A stretch of DNA of 64,000 nucleotides from Pelagibius sp048268885 (GCA_048268885.1 JBLWUP010000014.1:1-64000), one strand, 5' to 3'; positions 1-8,794 are shown, numbered from the stretch's first letter. The notes: generated by a model from the letters alone, not told the origin. Translations and numbers: made by a program.

Positions 1-2
1 GG

Positions 3-608
3 AAGCGTCTGCTGCGCGCGGAAGACGCTTTCGCCCTGGCGACGCCGGCGGCGGCTGACGCGCTTGCGCCGCTGGTCGAACGGCTTGAACAGCGTCTCAC
101 CCCCGCCCAGAAGATCGACGCGGCCGACGGCAGTCTGGAGGACTGGATGCTGCAGTTCCGCCATATCCAGGCGCGCGAAATCATGGCCTCGCACGGGGAG
201 TGGATCGCCGCGACGCGACCGACCTTCGGACCGGAGTCGCAGGAGCGCTTCGACTGGGCCGCGACCATTACCGAAGACATGGCCGCCCCCGCGCGGGAAG
301 CGCGCGAAGTGTTCGCCGCACGGCTCAAGGACCTTCTGGGCGACGAGGCGCTGCTGTGTCTGCCGGCGGCGCCCGGCATCGCGCCGCGCTGCGAGAGCGA
401 TGCGGAGGAGTTGAAAGCACACCGCAGTGCGGTCTTGAGCCTCACCGCTATCGCTGGGCTCGCCGGCCTGCCGCAGATCTCGCTGCCGCTGGCGCAGGTC
501 GAGGGCTGTCCGCTCGGCCTGTCGCTCATCGCCCCGGCAGGCGGCGACGAAGACCTGCTGGCCTTCGCCGAAGCCTTCTGCGCGACGGAAGAGCGGTTGG
601 ATCTGTAA
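3..608 (+). CDS. Amidase (amidase-signature family), C-terminal part
   Basis: The reading frame is open from the left window edge to a TAA and gives the last 201 residues of an amidase-signature hydrolase; the start and the catalytic Lys-Ser-Ser core lie outside the window. What is visible is the family's C-terminal part: the LLCLPAAPGIAP stretch, where most members have an LLxPTxPxxAP segment, and the PQISLPLAQVEGCPLGLSLI segment, which is typical of the substrate-pocket beta strands. Members hydrolyse amides such as allophanate, indole-acetamide or Gln-tRNA-bound glutamine; the substrate cannot be told from this fragment. No neighbour on this side helps, since the next gene is convergent and separated by a repeat element. 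Confidence 0.82.
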   Translation, partial: KRLLRAEDAFALATPAAADALAPLVERLEQRLTPAQKIDAADGSLEDWMLQFRHIQAREIMASHGEWIAATRPTFGPESQERFDWAATITEDMAAPAREAREVFAARLKDLLGDEALLCLPAAPGIAPRCESDAEELKAHRSAVLSLTAIAGLAGLPQISLPLAQVEGCPLGLSLIAPAGGDEDLLAFAEAFCATEERLDL

Positions 609-621
609 ACACGCACGCTGC

Positions 622-754
622 TGTCATCCCGGGGCTTGACCCCGGGATCCATTGGCGTAAGCGCGTACGCGATGTACGGCAAGGCCAACATCTTCGCCAA
701 CCGCCAGCGCAACGGAGAGGGCATTGGGTCCCGGCAACAAGTGCCGGGACGACA
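622..754. repeat. MITE-like dispersed repeat, copy 1
   Basis: A 133-bp intergenic element with imperfect terminal inverted repeats of about 34 bp (622-655 and 721-754). Each terminus is itself a small palindrome: CCCGGGG-CTTGA-CCCCGGG on the left and CCCGGCA-ACAAG-TGCCGGG on the right. A second copy at 39295-39454 shares both termini but not the middle. It contains no ORF of its own. It sits between the amidase stop and the convergent histidine kinase, where its hairpins could also act as a transcription barrier. Confidence 0.75.
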
Positions 755-819
755 GACGCAGCGTGTCAGTGTTGTAGGCCCACGCTGATGCTAGGTAGGG
801 GGAAGGCGTCGTCGTCGTC

Positions 820-3021
820 CTAAGCCGCGTCGACCGTCTTTTCGCTGATGCGGGTGCTCGGCAGCATGACCGTGATGGTCGTGCCCTCGCCGAGCTTGCT
901 TTCCAGTTTCAGCTCGCCGCCGTGCACCTCGATGAGGGCGCGGCAGAGCGGCAGGCCGAGGCCGGTGCCTTCGTGCTTGCGGCTGAGGCCGGACTCGACC
1001 TGGGTGAAGGGCTCGAGCATGCGTTCCAGGTCGTCTTCGGCGATGCCGATGCCGGTGTCGATCACCTGGAAGCCGGCGCCCATGGCGGGTGTCGCCCAGG
1101 CCTTCACCGTGATGCGGCCGCCCGAGGGCGTGAACTTCACCGCATTTGACAGCAGGTTGATCAGGATCTGCTTCAGCCGCCGGGCGTCGGCCGACACCAT
1201 GCACAGCGGCTCCTCGTAGTCGGTGGCCAGGGCGATGTTGCTTTCGCGCGCCCGCGGGCCGATGAGGCGCAGGCCGGAGGCGATGACCTCGCGCAGGTCC
1301 ACTTCCTCCTCGTAGAGGTCGATCATGCCGGCCTCGGCCTTCGAGACATCCAGAATGTCGTTGATGATGGTGAGCAGGTGGTTGCCGCTCTCGTGGATGT
1401 TCTGGATGTAGTCGCTGTAGTTCTCGTGCCCGATGGCGCCGAAGACTTCCTGCATGATCAGTTCGGAGAAGCCGATGATGGCGTTCAGCGGCGTGCGCAG
1501 TTCGTGGCTCATGGTGGCCAGGAACTCGCCCTTGGTGCGGTTGGCCATCTCGGCGGCCTCTTTCGCGCGCAGCAGTTCCTGCTCGGCCAGTTTGCGCTCG
1601 GTCACGTCGCTCAGCGAGCCGGCCATGCGGTACACGCGCCCGCGCTCGTCGCGCACGCCCAGGCCGCGCGAATGGACCCAGCGATAGCGGCCGTCGTCGC
1701 CGCGCATGCGGTACTCGTGGTCGTAGTATTCGCTGTTGCCGCGCAGGTGCTCGCGCATGCGTTCCTGCATCTCTTCCAGGTCTTCCGGATGGATGCGGCT
1801 CAGCCAGTGGTCCGCCTGGATCACCGGCTCGTTGCCCTTGATGCCGATGATTTCACGCAGCCGGCGCGACACATAGATGCCGCCGACGCTGTCGCCCCAC
1901 TCCCAGATGCCCTCGTTGGCGCCGCTGAGGGCCAGGGCGTAGCGCTGTTCGCTCTGGCGCAGCGCCGCTTCGATGCGCTTGGTCTCGGTGATGTCGGTGT
2001 AGACCATCACGTAGCCGCCGGAGGGAAGCTCGCGGTTGCGGTTCTCCAGCACCGTGCCGTCGGGGCGCAGGCGCTCCATGCGTCCTTGCAGGTTGTTCAG
2101 CAGCACATCGGTGCGGCGTTGGACCTCTTCCTCGGTCGGGCCGGGGCCGTACTCGCCGCGCGAAGCGTTGTAGCGCACCAGGTCCTGGAAGCTGGCGCCG
2201 CTTTCCAGCAGCTCGCGCGGGATGCCCAGCAGCTTGATGAACTCGCTGTTGAAGGCGACGAGCTTCAGATCCTTGTCGAAGAGGCAGACGCCGACCGGAA
2301 TGTTCTCGACGATGGCGTTCATCAGGCGGGCCTGGCGCTCCGCCTTTTTCTCCGCCGTGGCCTTGGCCTGCTGCGCCGCGTTGAGCGCGGCGAAGATCAT
2401 GCAGATCATGCAGGACAGCACCAGGCCCGTGTGCAGGATGACCCGCCAGTCGCCGCTGGGGTCCAAGGCGATCATGCGCGGGTCGAAGACCTGGCGCAGG
2501 AGCTGCGTCAGCAGGTAGGTGCTGAAGACCAGCAGGGTGCCCGCGCAGAGAATGGAGATGAAACGCTTGTGCCGGCGGTACTGCCGCCAGAAGAGGGCGC
2601 CGGCGATCCCGACACCGCCGGCGGCGGCGAGGTTCAGGGACAGCAGCACCAGGAAGGGCACCTGCGGATTGATCACGCAGCTGGCGGTGCCGGCAAAGAC
2701 CACCGCGACGGCGCCCAGCAGGGCGTGCAGCCGGCCGCGGTAGCCGAGGAAACGCAGGGTGCCGCCCAGCAGCAGCAGGGCGATGACGGCCTGGCCGCCT
2801 TCATGGACCGCTAGGAAGCAGGCGGGATCGAGCGCCGAAGCCAGGCTGAGGGCGGTGAGGCGCAGGGCCTCCGTGCCCAGGCTGGCCGCCCACCAGTTCA
2901 GGGCAGGGTGGTCGTCCACCTGACGGGCCGTGGTGAGCGCCATCACCGCCAGCATGGCTGGCGCCATGGCAGCGACCAGCATGACCGCTGCAAAGGAGAA
3001 GGTGGTGGCGGCTACCGGCAT
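820..3021 (-). CDS. Membrane-bound PAS sensor histidine kinase (orphan)
   Basis: A 733-residue hybrid-free sensor kinase. Residues 1-220 hold about six hydrophobic segments forming an N-terminal membrane sensor. Two PAS domains follow (about 235-350, beginning NIPVGVCLFDKDLKLVAFN, and about 360-480, with PAC-like RWVHSRGLGVRDERGRVYR). Then come HisKA (phospho-acceptor His in MSHELRTPLNAIIGFSEL) and HATPase_c with N box NLLSNAVKF, G1 DTGIGI and G2 GTGLGL. There is no receiver domain and no adjacent response regulator, so the partner must be elsewhere. The HisKA block closely resembles that of the second kinase at 25183-26838. This type is common in alphaproteobacteria, where PdhS/PleC/DivJ-like kinases feed shared phosphorelays. 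The signal is unknown. Confidence 0.93.
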   Translation of the reverse strand: MPVAATTFSFAAVMLVAAMAPAMLAVMALTTARQVDDHPALNWWAASLGTEALRLTALSLASALDPACFLAVHEGGQAVIALLLLGGTLRFLGYRGRLHALLGAVAVVFAGTASCVINPQVPFLVLLSLNLAAAGGVGIAGALFWRQYRRHKRFISILCAGTLLVFSTYLLTQLLRQVFDPRMIALDPSGDWRVILHTGLVLSCMICMIFAALNAAQQAKATAEKKAERQARLMNAIVENIPVGVCLFDKDLKLVAFNSEFIKLLGIPRELLESGASFQDLVRYNASRGEYGPGPTEEEVQRRTDVLLNNLQGRMERLRPDGTVLENRNRELPSGGYVMVYTDITETKRIEAALRQSEQRYALALSGANEGIWEWGDSVGGIYVSRRLREIIGIKGNEPVIQADHWLSRIHPEDLEEMQERMREHLRGNSEYYDHEYRMRGDDGRYRWVHSRGLGVRDERGRVYRMAGSLSDVTERKLAEQELLRAKEAAEMANRTKGEFLATMSHELRTPLNAIIGFSELIMQEVFGAIGHENYSDYIQNIHESGNHLLTIINDILDVSKAEAGMIDLYEEEVDLREVIASGLRLIGPRARESNIALATDYEEPLCMVSADARRLKQILINLLSNAVKFTPSGGRITVKAWATPAMGAGFQVIDTGIGIAEDDLERMLEPFTQVESGLSRKHEGTGLGLPLCRALIEVHGGELKLESKLGEGTTITVMLPSTRISEKTVDAA

Positions 3022-3233
3022 ACCCCAGGCAATCCCAAAACTCTGGGGTCCGCACAGCGGCCCCCTTGTCGGCGGGTCGAACAGCCCCCTCCGCAGTGGC
3101 CGGGGGCCGCTGCGGCAGTGCTGTTCGCTCGCTTAAACGCGCAACAAGCACTGATACCGTAGTAGAGTTAACTGTTCCTGAAGAGAACGCGCCGGTTGAG
3201 CTTGGGTTCCCGGGGGTGCCTCAGCTGTCGGGG

Positions 3234-3749
3234 TCAGCTGTCGTAGGTCAGCAGCGTCGAAATCGGAATGTCGAGATTGTCCCGCCCTTTGAGAAAGCTC
3301 AGCTCGATGATGCAGGCCGCGCCGGTGACCTCCGCGCCGGCCGAACGCAGCAACTGGGCGGCGGCGTTCATGGTGCCGCCGGTGGCCAGCAGGTCGTCTA
3401 CCAGGAAAACCTTCTGTCCCGGCTGGACGGCGTCGGCCTGGATTTCGATCGTGTCGCTGCCGTATTCCAGGTCGTAGGTGTAGGGCAGGGTGGCGCCCGG
3501 CAGCTTGCCCTGCTTGCGTACCATGACGAAGCCCTTGTTGAGCTTCAGCGCCAGCGGGGCGGCGACCAGGAAGCCGCGGGACTCGATCCCGGCCAGGACG
3601 TCGGGCTCGTGCGCGTGGATGATCTCGGCCAGGCGTTCCACGGTGGTCTGCCACGCCTGGGGATGCGCCAGCAGCGGCGAGATGTCGTAGAACAGAATGC
3701 CGGGAGTCGGAAAATCCGGAATTCCGCGGATGTGTTCTTTCAGGTCCAT
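3234..3749 (-). CDS. apt: Adenine phosphoribosyltransferase
   Basis: Cytosolic purine-salvage enzyme that makes AMP from adenine and PRPP. The 171-residue length fits the family. The PRPP-binding signature VFLVDDLLATGGTMNAA is present, as are the N-terminal IPDFPTPGILFYDISPLL typical of Apt and the loop RKQGKLPG. The frame is open further upstream, but the ATG at 3749 begins the conserved MDLKEHIRGIPDFP start, so the shorter form is chosen. It is a single gene, divergent from the aminotransferase, with a 293-bp spacer between them. Confidence 0.95.
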   Translation of the reverse strand: MDLKEHIRGIPDFPTPGILFYDISPLLAHPQAWQTTVERLAEIIHAHEPDVLAGIESRGFLVAAPLALKLNKGFVMVRKQGKLPGATLPYTYDLEYGSDTIEIQADAVQPGQKVFLVDDLLATGGTMNAAAQLLRSAGAEVTGAACIIELSFLKGRDNLDIPISTLLTYDS

Positions 3750-4042
3750 TGCCGGTCGCGTCCCTGTCGCTTGTTCGCTTTTCGCCGGCCGGCGGGATGG
3801 CTGCCGCGGCCCGGCGCATCCTACTGGCCCGCCGGGGGCAGGACAATGCACTGAACCGCCAAGGCCGCTGTTCCGCCTGGCGCCGATCCGCGCCGGGCGC
3901 AGGGGAGGCTTTCGCGATCAGCGGGACGGGCCACCGTGACAGCTCGTTCGATATCGTCCTAAACTGCCGCTTCTGCCGTTGCGCCCCATTTCTCAGGGTC
4001 CCTTTCCTCAGGGCCCTTTCCTCAGGCTTGAGAGCATCCATC

Positions 4043-5383
4043 GTGAGCTACGTCTTCCCCCGACACAGCAAAGCCAGCTACCCCGTCGCCGTCGGCGGCG
4101 AAGGCCCCTATCTCTTCGACAGCGAAGGGCGCCGCTATATCGACGCTTCGGGGGGCGCCGCCGTGTCCTGCCTCGGCCACGGCCATCCCGCGGTGATCCA
4201 GGCCATCAAGGACCAGGTCGACAAGATCGCCTACGCCCACAGCGCCTTTTTCACCACCGAGGTCTCGGAGGCGCTGGCCGAGCATCTCATCAAGCGCGCC
4301 CCGGGCGACCTGGCGCGGGTCTACTTCGTTTCCGGCGGGTCGGAGGCCAACGAGACCGCGCTGAAGCTGGCGCGCCAGTTCCACCTGGAGAACGGCGAGC
4401 CCGACCGCTATCACTTCATCGCCCGCCAGCAGAGCTATCACGGCAACACGCTGGGGGCGCTCTCGGTCGGCGGCAACGCCGGGCGGCGCGCGCCCTATCG
4501 GCCGCTGCTGTCGCCGGCCAGCCACATCGCGCCCTGCTACGCCTATCGTCACCAGGCGCACGACGAAAGCGAGGAGGCCTACGGCCGCCGCGTGGCCGAC
4601 GAGTTGGAAGCGGAAATCCTGCGCGTCGGCCCCGGCAAGGTCGCCGCCTTCATCGCCGAGCCGGTGGTCGGCGCCACCCTGGGCGCGGTGCCCTCGGTGA
4701 CCGGCTACTTCAAGCGCATCCGCGAGATCTGCGACCAGTACGGCGTGCTGCTGATCCTCGACGAGGTGATGTGCGGCATGGGCCGCACCGGCAGCCTCTA
4801 CGCCTGCGAGCAGGACGGCATCGCGCCGGATATCCTGACCTGCGCCAAGGGGCTGGGCGGCGGCTACCAGCCGATCGGCGCGACGCTCTGCTCGAGCCGG
4901 ATCTACGACGCCATCGCCGCCGGTTCCGGCGCTTTCGAGCACGGCTTCACCTATATCGGCCATGCCACGGCCTGCGCGGCGGCCCTGGCGGTGCAGCAGA
5001 CCATCGAGGACGAGAACCTGCTGGACAACGTGAAGCGCCAGAGCGCGGCCTTGCGCGAGGCCCTGGAGGCGCGCTTCGGCAATCACCACCATGTCGGCGA
5101 CATCCGCGGCCGCGGCCTCTTCATCGGCGTCGAGCTGGTCGCCGACCGGGCCAGCAAGGAGCCTTTCGACCCGACGCTGAAGATCAACGCCCGTATCAAG
5201 AAGCGGGCGATGGAGGAAGGCATGGTCTGCTATCCGGCCGGCGGTTCCGCCGACGGCACGCGGGGCGATCATGTTCTGCTGGCGCCTTCGTTCATCGTGC
5301 AGCAGCCGCACCTCGACGAGATCGTCGACAAGCTCGGCCGCGCCATCGACTCGGTCCTGGCCGAGGCCGGGGGCACGGCGTGA
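4043..5383 (+). CDS. Class III PLP-dependent aminotransferase
   Basis: A 446-residue fold-type I, subgroup III aminotransferase. PLP-binding landmarks are SGGSEANETALKLARQ, the ILDEVMCGMGRTG strand with the cofactor Asp, and the Schiff-base lysine in CAKGLGGGYQPIGA. Members transfer omega-, beta- or amine amino groups to pyruvate or 2-oxoglutarate. The start is taken as GTG at 4043 (SYVFPRHSK), preceded by TGAGAG; the open frame further upstream codes nothing family-like. The stop overlaps the next gene as GTGA, so the two are translationally coupled. The pairing with a beta-keto acid cleavage enzyme suggests that the aminotransferase makes a keto acid passed on for cleavage (inference). The substrate is unassigned. 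Confidence 0.9.
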   Translation: MSYVFPRHSKASYPVAVGGEGPYLFDSEGRRYIDASGGAAVSCLGHGHPAVIQAIKDQVDKIAYAHSAFFTTEVSEALAEHLIKRAPGDLARVYFVSGGSEANETALKLARQFHLENGEPDRYHFIARQQSYHGNTLGALSVGGNAGRRAPYRPLLSPASHIAPCYAYRHQAHDESEEAYGRRVADELEAEILRVGPGKVAAFIAEPVVGATLGAVPSVTGYFKRIREICDQYGVLLILDEVMCGMGRTGSLYACEQDGIAPDILTCAKGLGGGYQPIGATLCSSRIYDAIAAGSGAFEHGFTYIGHATACAAALAVQQTIEDENLLDNVKRQSAALREALEARFGNHHHVGDIRGRGLFIGVELVADRASKEPFDPTLKINARIKKRAMEEGMVCYPAGGSADGTRGDHVLLAPSFIVQQPHLDEIVDKLGRAIDSVLAEAGGTA

Positions 5384-6231
5384 GCGAGGATTTGGATGTC
5401 GAGTGGGCGCCGCTGATCCTGACGGTGGCGCCGAACGGCGCGCGCAAGACCCAGGCCGACCATCCGGCGGTGCCGATCACGCCGGCGGAGATCGCGGCCA
5501 CGGCGGCGGCCGCTCAGGCGGCCGGCGCGTCGATGATCCACCTCCATGTGCGGGACGCGGACTTGAAGCACAGCCTCGATGTCGGCGCCTACCGCGAGGC
5601 GACCGCGGCGGTGCGCGACGCCGTCGGCGACAAGATGGTCATCCAGGTGACCAGCGAGGCGGTGGGGATATTTACGCCGCAGCAGCAGATGGCGATGGTG
5701 CGCGACCTGCAGCCCGAGGCGGTCAGCCTGGCGATCCGCGAGCTGGTGCCGGAAGGCGGCGAGGACGAAGCGCGGGAATTCCTCGCCTGGATGGTCGGCG
5801 CCGGAATCCTGCCGCAGTACATTCTCTACGCGGCCGAAGATGTGGGACGCTTCGGCAAGCTGCAGGCCGAAGGGGTGATCCCGCCGGGACCGGCCTTTCT
5901 GCTCTTCGTCCTGGGGCGCTACACGCCCGGGCAGCGCTCGGTGCCGAACGACCTGCTGCCGTTCCTCTCGGCCATCGAGGCATGGCCGGAGGCAGCCAGG
6001 CTGCCCTGGGCGATCTGCGCCTTCGGGCCGAAGGAGACGGCCTGCGTGACCGCGGCGGCCACCCTGGGCGGCCACGCCCGCGTCGGTTTCGAGAACAATC
6101 TCTTCCTGCCCTCGGGGGCGCAGGCGCGCGACAACGCCGAACTGGTCGCCGCGGGTGCCGCGGCGGCAGCGGCCTTTGGCCGTCCTCTGGCCGATGCCGC
6201 CACCGCCCGCCGCCTGATGGGGGCCGTCTAG
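5380..6231 (+). CDS. Beta-keto acid cleavage enzyme (BKACE, DUF849 family)
   Basis: A 283-residue TIM-barrel protein of the 3-keto-5-aminohexanoate cleavage family. The family hallmarks are the N-terminal ILTVAPNGARKTQADHPAVP and the metal-binding IHLHVRD with its His-x-His pair. Known members use Zn2+ and acetyl-CoA to convert a beta-keto acid into acetoacetate plus a new CoA ester. The start is GTG at 5380, overlapping the aminotransferase stop by 4 nt, which marks an operon. The transaminase before it hints at catabolism of a beta-amino or related acid rather than lysine fermentation, because the rest of a lysine-fermentation pathway is absent here. Substrate specificity varies widely in this family. 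Confidence 0.88.
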   Translation: MSEDLDVEWAPLILTVAPNGARKTQADHPAVPITPAEIAATAAAAQAAGASMIHLHVRDADLKHSLDVGAYREATAAVRDAVGDKMVIQVTSEAVGIFTPQQQMAMVRDLQPEAVSLAIRELVPEGGEDEAREFLAWMVGAGILPQYILYAAEDVGRFGKLQAEGVIPPGPAFLLFVLGRYTPGQRSVPNDLLPFLSAIEAWPEAARLPWAICAFGPKETACVTAAATLGGHARVGFENNLFLPSGAQARDNAELVAAGAAAAAAFGRPLADAATARRLMGAV

Positions 6232-6256
6232 AAGCCTGCCCTCTCTTCGCTGCTTC

Positions 6257-6808
6257 CTAGTTCGATTTGGGCATATCGCCGTGCTTCATCCCGCCCTGGT
6301 TCATGGAGCCCTGGTTCATGGAGTTGGGACCCATGCTGCCGATGGCCTGCACGGGAACCTCGATGGTGACCGCGCCGGCCTTCTCGAAGGTCAGGGTGAG
6401 GGGGAAGCTGTCGCCTTCCTTGAGCGCCTCGTGCAGGCCGATCAGCATGACGTGGAAGCCGCCGGGCTGCAGGGCCGCCATGCCCTTGGCCGGCACCTCG
6501 ATGGCCTCGACCTGGCGCATCTTCATTACGTTGCCTTCCATCAGGTGGGTGTGCAACTCGACCCGGTCAGCGACGTCGCCGGCGGCGGAAACCAGGCGGT
6601 CGGCGTCGCCGCCGTTGTGGATCATCATGAAGGCGGCGCTGTTGCGGGCCGGGCCGGCCGAGGCGCGCGCCCAGGACTGATCGATCTTCAGGTCGCCGAG
6701 CTTGGCCTCCTGGGCGAAGCCTGCCGTGGTGCCGGCCAAGGTGGCGATGGTCAGGGAGGCGGCGAAGAAGAGGGCCGCCGCGAAGGCAGTAGAGACGTTG
6801 CGGAACAT
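6257..6808 (-). CDS. Periplasmic copper chaperone PCuAC-like
   Basis: A 183-residue exported protein: a hydrophobic signal peptide ends near AGFAQ-EA, followed by the PCuAC/DUF461 domain. The copper ligands expected for H-x10-M-x21-H-x-M can be traced in VELHTHLMEGNVMKM and GGFHVML. The tail adds a Met/His-rich repeat (GPNSMNQGSMNQGGMKHGDM) that may bind further Cu(I). Family members deliver copper to the Cu_A or Cu_B site of cytochrome oxidase. It is followed on the other side by a convergent BKACE gene and preceded in the same direction by the DUF2946 gene 109 bp upstream, a combination seen in copper loci. Confidence 0.88.
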   Translation of the reverse strand: MFRNVSTAFAAALFFAASLTIATLAGTTAGFAQEAKLGDLKIDQSWARASAGPARNSAAFMMIHNGGDADRLVSAAGDVADRVELHTHLMEGNVMKMRQVEAIEVPAKGMAALQPGGFHVMLIGLHEALKEGDSFPLTLTFEKAGAVTIEVPVQAIGSMGPNSMNQGSMNQGGMKHGDMPKSN

Positions 6809-6917
6809 AGAGTTTGTCCTTGTCTATCGTGGCGCCGCGCCCTCCCGCCTGCAGTAAGGCCGGGGGCGCCGGGCGCCGGTAAGGTGTCGGCTGGGAAAGA
6901 AGATAAGGGGGTGTCGC

Positions 6918-7367
6918 TCAGGCGGCGGGTGGCCCGCGCGACAGCGCAAGCAGCCTGCCGGGCGCCGGGGCGGCGATCTGGTGCGTTGCCGGCAGATCGC
7001 CGGCGCCGGTCTCGGGGTGGGCCAGCGCCAGCGCCGCCGGCAGGTCCGCGGGGCCGCTCTGCGCGAAGGCGGAGCAGACCGGACAGCCGTTGATCTTCCC
7101 GGAGGCGGGTGCGGCGGGTTTTCCGTCTTCCCCGCCGGCCATCCCCGAAGTGGGCAGTTCCGAGGCGACGACTCTGGTCAGGCCGTCGGCGGCACAGATT
7201 TCGATGAAAGCCGGGAATCCGGGTTGCGCTGCAGCAGGAGGCTGGGTCAGCAGGCTGACGGCCAGCATGGCCAAGCCATGGCCGAGCAGTCCCCCAATAG
7301 CGAGGGTGACCGCCAGCAGGGTGGCGGTCAGGCGCAGGATTCGGGCATTTCGGCGTCGCAGAGCCAT
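6918..7367 (-). CDS. DUF2946-type small copper-locus protein
   Basis: A 149-residue protein with an N-terminal hydrophobic segment (about residues 10-40, signal or membrane anchor), an IEICAADG motif near residue 56 and a CPVC motif near residue 95. These Cys pairs and the closing RGPP are features of DUF2946, a family of small secreted proteins that tends to accompany copper chaperones. The pairing with the PCuAC gene on the same strand supports a role in copper handling; no activity is established. A start at 7367 (MALRRRN, positively charged before the hydrophobic run) fits an export signal. Confidence 0.7.
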   Translation of the reverse strand: MALRRRNARILRLTATLLAVTLAIGGLLGHGLAMLAVSLLTQPPAAAQPGFPAFIEICAADGLTRVVASELPTSGMAGGEDGKPAAPASGKINGCPVCSAFAQSGPADLPAALALAHPETGAGDLPATHQIAAPAPGRLLALSRGPPAA

Positions 7368-7769
7368 GGCTGCGGACCATAGATCAGATTTTCCGGGGGT
7401 TCTAGCGTCTCAGGTGCGACAGAGCGCCACCGCGTCGCTTCTAGCTTGTTTGTTTGCCTTGTCCGACCACAACAGGGTGGACATTCCGCTAAGGGTAAGT
7501 GTTCAATAACCAAAATAACGGTGGTCTAATCACCGAGCCAAAGCCACAGGGAAACGCGTTCTGACTAGCTTTGCTTTGCACGCCAAGCCGGTATGGCATG
7601 ACGGGCCCCGCCGTTCGGGCGCCCGGACCAGTTGTGCTGCGCCTGGCCGTCGGCGGATTTTCCTGGGCCAGTATTCTCTGTCGATCTCTGGGGGAGAGCG
7701 ACGGGCCGCCACGGTGGTGGCCTCCACAACAATTCTATCTGCAGTCCTAGAACTGGGAGTGAAGAACCC
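7368..7769. other. Intergenic region upstream of the TAXI TRAP operon
   Basis: A 402-bp divergent spacer. No convincing gene is seen. A weak sigma70-like pair, TTCAAT-N17-TCTAAT (7502-7530), lies in the locally AT-richer part and could drive the TRAP operon with a leader of about 230 nt. GGTG-N7-CACC (7521-7535) overlaps that -10 box and may be an operator. Both are tentative. Confidence 0.3.
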
Positions 7770-8747
7770 ATGAAGTCCATTTTTTCGAAATCTACCGTTG
7801 TCGGCCTGTCGGTGGCGGCTCTCCTGGCCGGCGCCAGCTTCTCGGCGCAGGCGCAGGACAAGTTCATCACCATCGGCACCGGCGGCCAGACCGGCGTCTA
7901 CTACGTCGTCGGCCAGTCGATCTGCAAGCTGGTGAACCGCGGCAACAAGGACATCAAGTGCACGGCGCCGTCGACCGGCGGTTCCGTGGCCAATCTGAAC
8001 GCCATCGCCAACGGCGAGCAGGACATGGGCGTCGCCCAGTCCGACTGGCAGTACCACGCCTACAACGGCGACACGCCGGACAAGTTCCCGAACGGCGCCA
8101 ACAAGGATCTGCGCGCGGTCTTCTCCGTGCATCCGGAGCCTTTCACCGTCGTGGCCCGCAAGGACTCCGGCATCAAGACCTTCGATGACCTGAAGGGCAA
8201 GCGCGTCAACGTCGGCAATCCCGGCTCCGGCGCGCGCGGCACGATGGAAGTCCTGATGGGGGCTCTTGGCTGGTCCATGAGTGACTTCAAGCTGGCCGCC
8301 GAGCTGAAGTCGGCCGAGCAGGCCGCCGCCCTCTGCGACAACAAGGTCGACGCCATCGTCTTCACGGTCGGCCATCCCAGCGGCACCATCAAGGAAGCCA
8401 CCACCTCCTGCGAATCCATCCTGATCCCGGTGACGGGCGCGGCGGTGGACAAGCTGGTGGGGGACAACGCCTACTACGCCAAGGCCACCATCCCCGGCGG
8501 CACCTACGACGGGACCGACGCTGACGTCGAGACCTTCGGCGTGGGCGCGACCTTCGTGTCCTCGACCAAGTCCGACGAAGATACCGTCTACAGCGTGGTC
8601 AAGGCCGTGTTCGACAACTTCGATCGTTTCAAGAAGCTGCACCCGGCTTTCTCGAACCTGAAAGAAGAGAACATGATCAAGAACAACCTTTCGGCGCCGC
8701 TGCATCCGGGTGCCGAGAAGTACTACAAGGAACGCGGCTGGATGTAG
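7770..8747 (+). CDS. TRAP transporter substrate-binding protein, TAXI family
   Basis: A 325-residue periplasmic binding protein. The signal peptide (MKSIFSK... to SAQAQ) is followed by FITIGTGGQTGVYYVVGQSI, the diagnostic opening of the TAXI family. GGSVANLNAIANGEQDMGVAQSD and the mid-protein VNVGNPGSGARGTMEVL are also typical. TAXI proteins deliver organic acids such as glutamate or 2-oxoglutarate to a fused QM permease, powered by the sodium or proton gradient. The ATG at 7770 has GGGAG about 10 nt upstream. The gene is first in an operon with the permease (8916) and a Usp gene; a stem-loop between this gene and the permease probably keeps the binding protein in excess. Confidence 0.93.
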   Translation: MKSIFSKSTVVGLSVAALLAGASFSAQAQDKFITIGTGGQTGVYYVVGQSICKLVNRGNKDIKCTAPSTGGSVANLNAIANGEQDMGVAQSDWQYHAYNGDTPDKFPNGANKDLRAVFSVHPEPFTVVARKDSGIKTFDDLKGKRVNVGNPGSGARGTMEVLMGALGWSMSDFKLAAELKSAEQAAALCDNKVDAIVFTVGHPSGTIKEATTSCESILIPVTGAAVDKLVGDNAYYAKATIPGGTYDGTDADVETFGVGATFVSSTKSDEDTVYSVVKAVFDNFDRFKKLHPAFSNLKEENMIKNNLSAPLHPGAEKYYKERGWM

Positions 8748-8755
8748 TCGCACCG

Positions 8756-8794
8756 TCGGTGGGCGGGGTCTTCCCGCCCACCGATATTTCTTTG
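8756..8794 (+). terminator. Intra-operon terminator/attenuator between TAXI protein and permease
   Basis: A 12-bp perfect stem, TCGGTGGGCGGG (8756-8767) with CCCGCCCACCGA (8773-8784), a 5-nt loop and then TATTTCTTT. It lies just after the binding-protein stop and 130 bp before the permease start. Partial termination or 3'-end protection here would raise the ratio of binding protein to permease. Confidence 0.7.
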
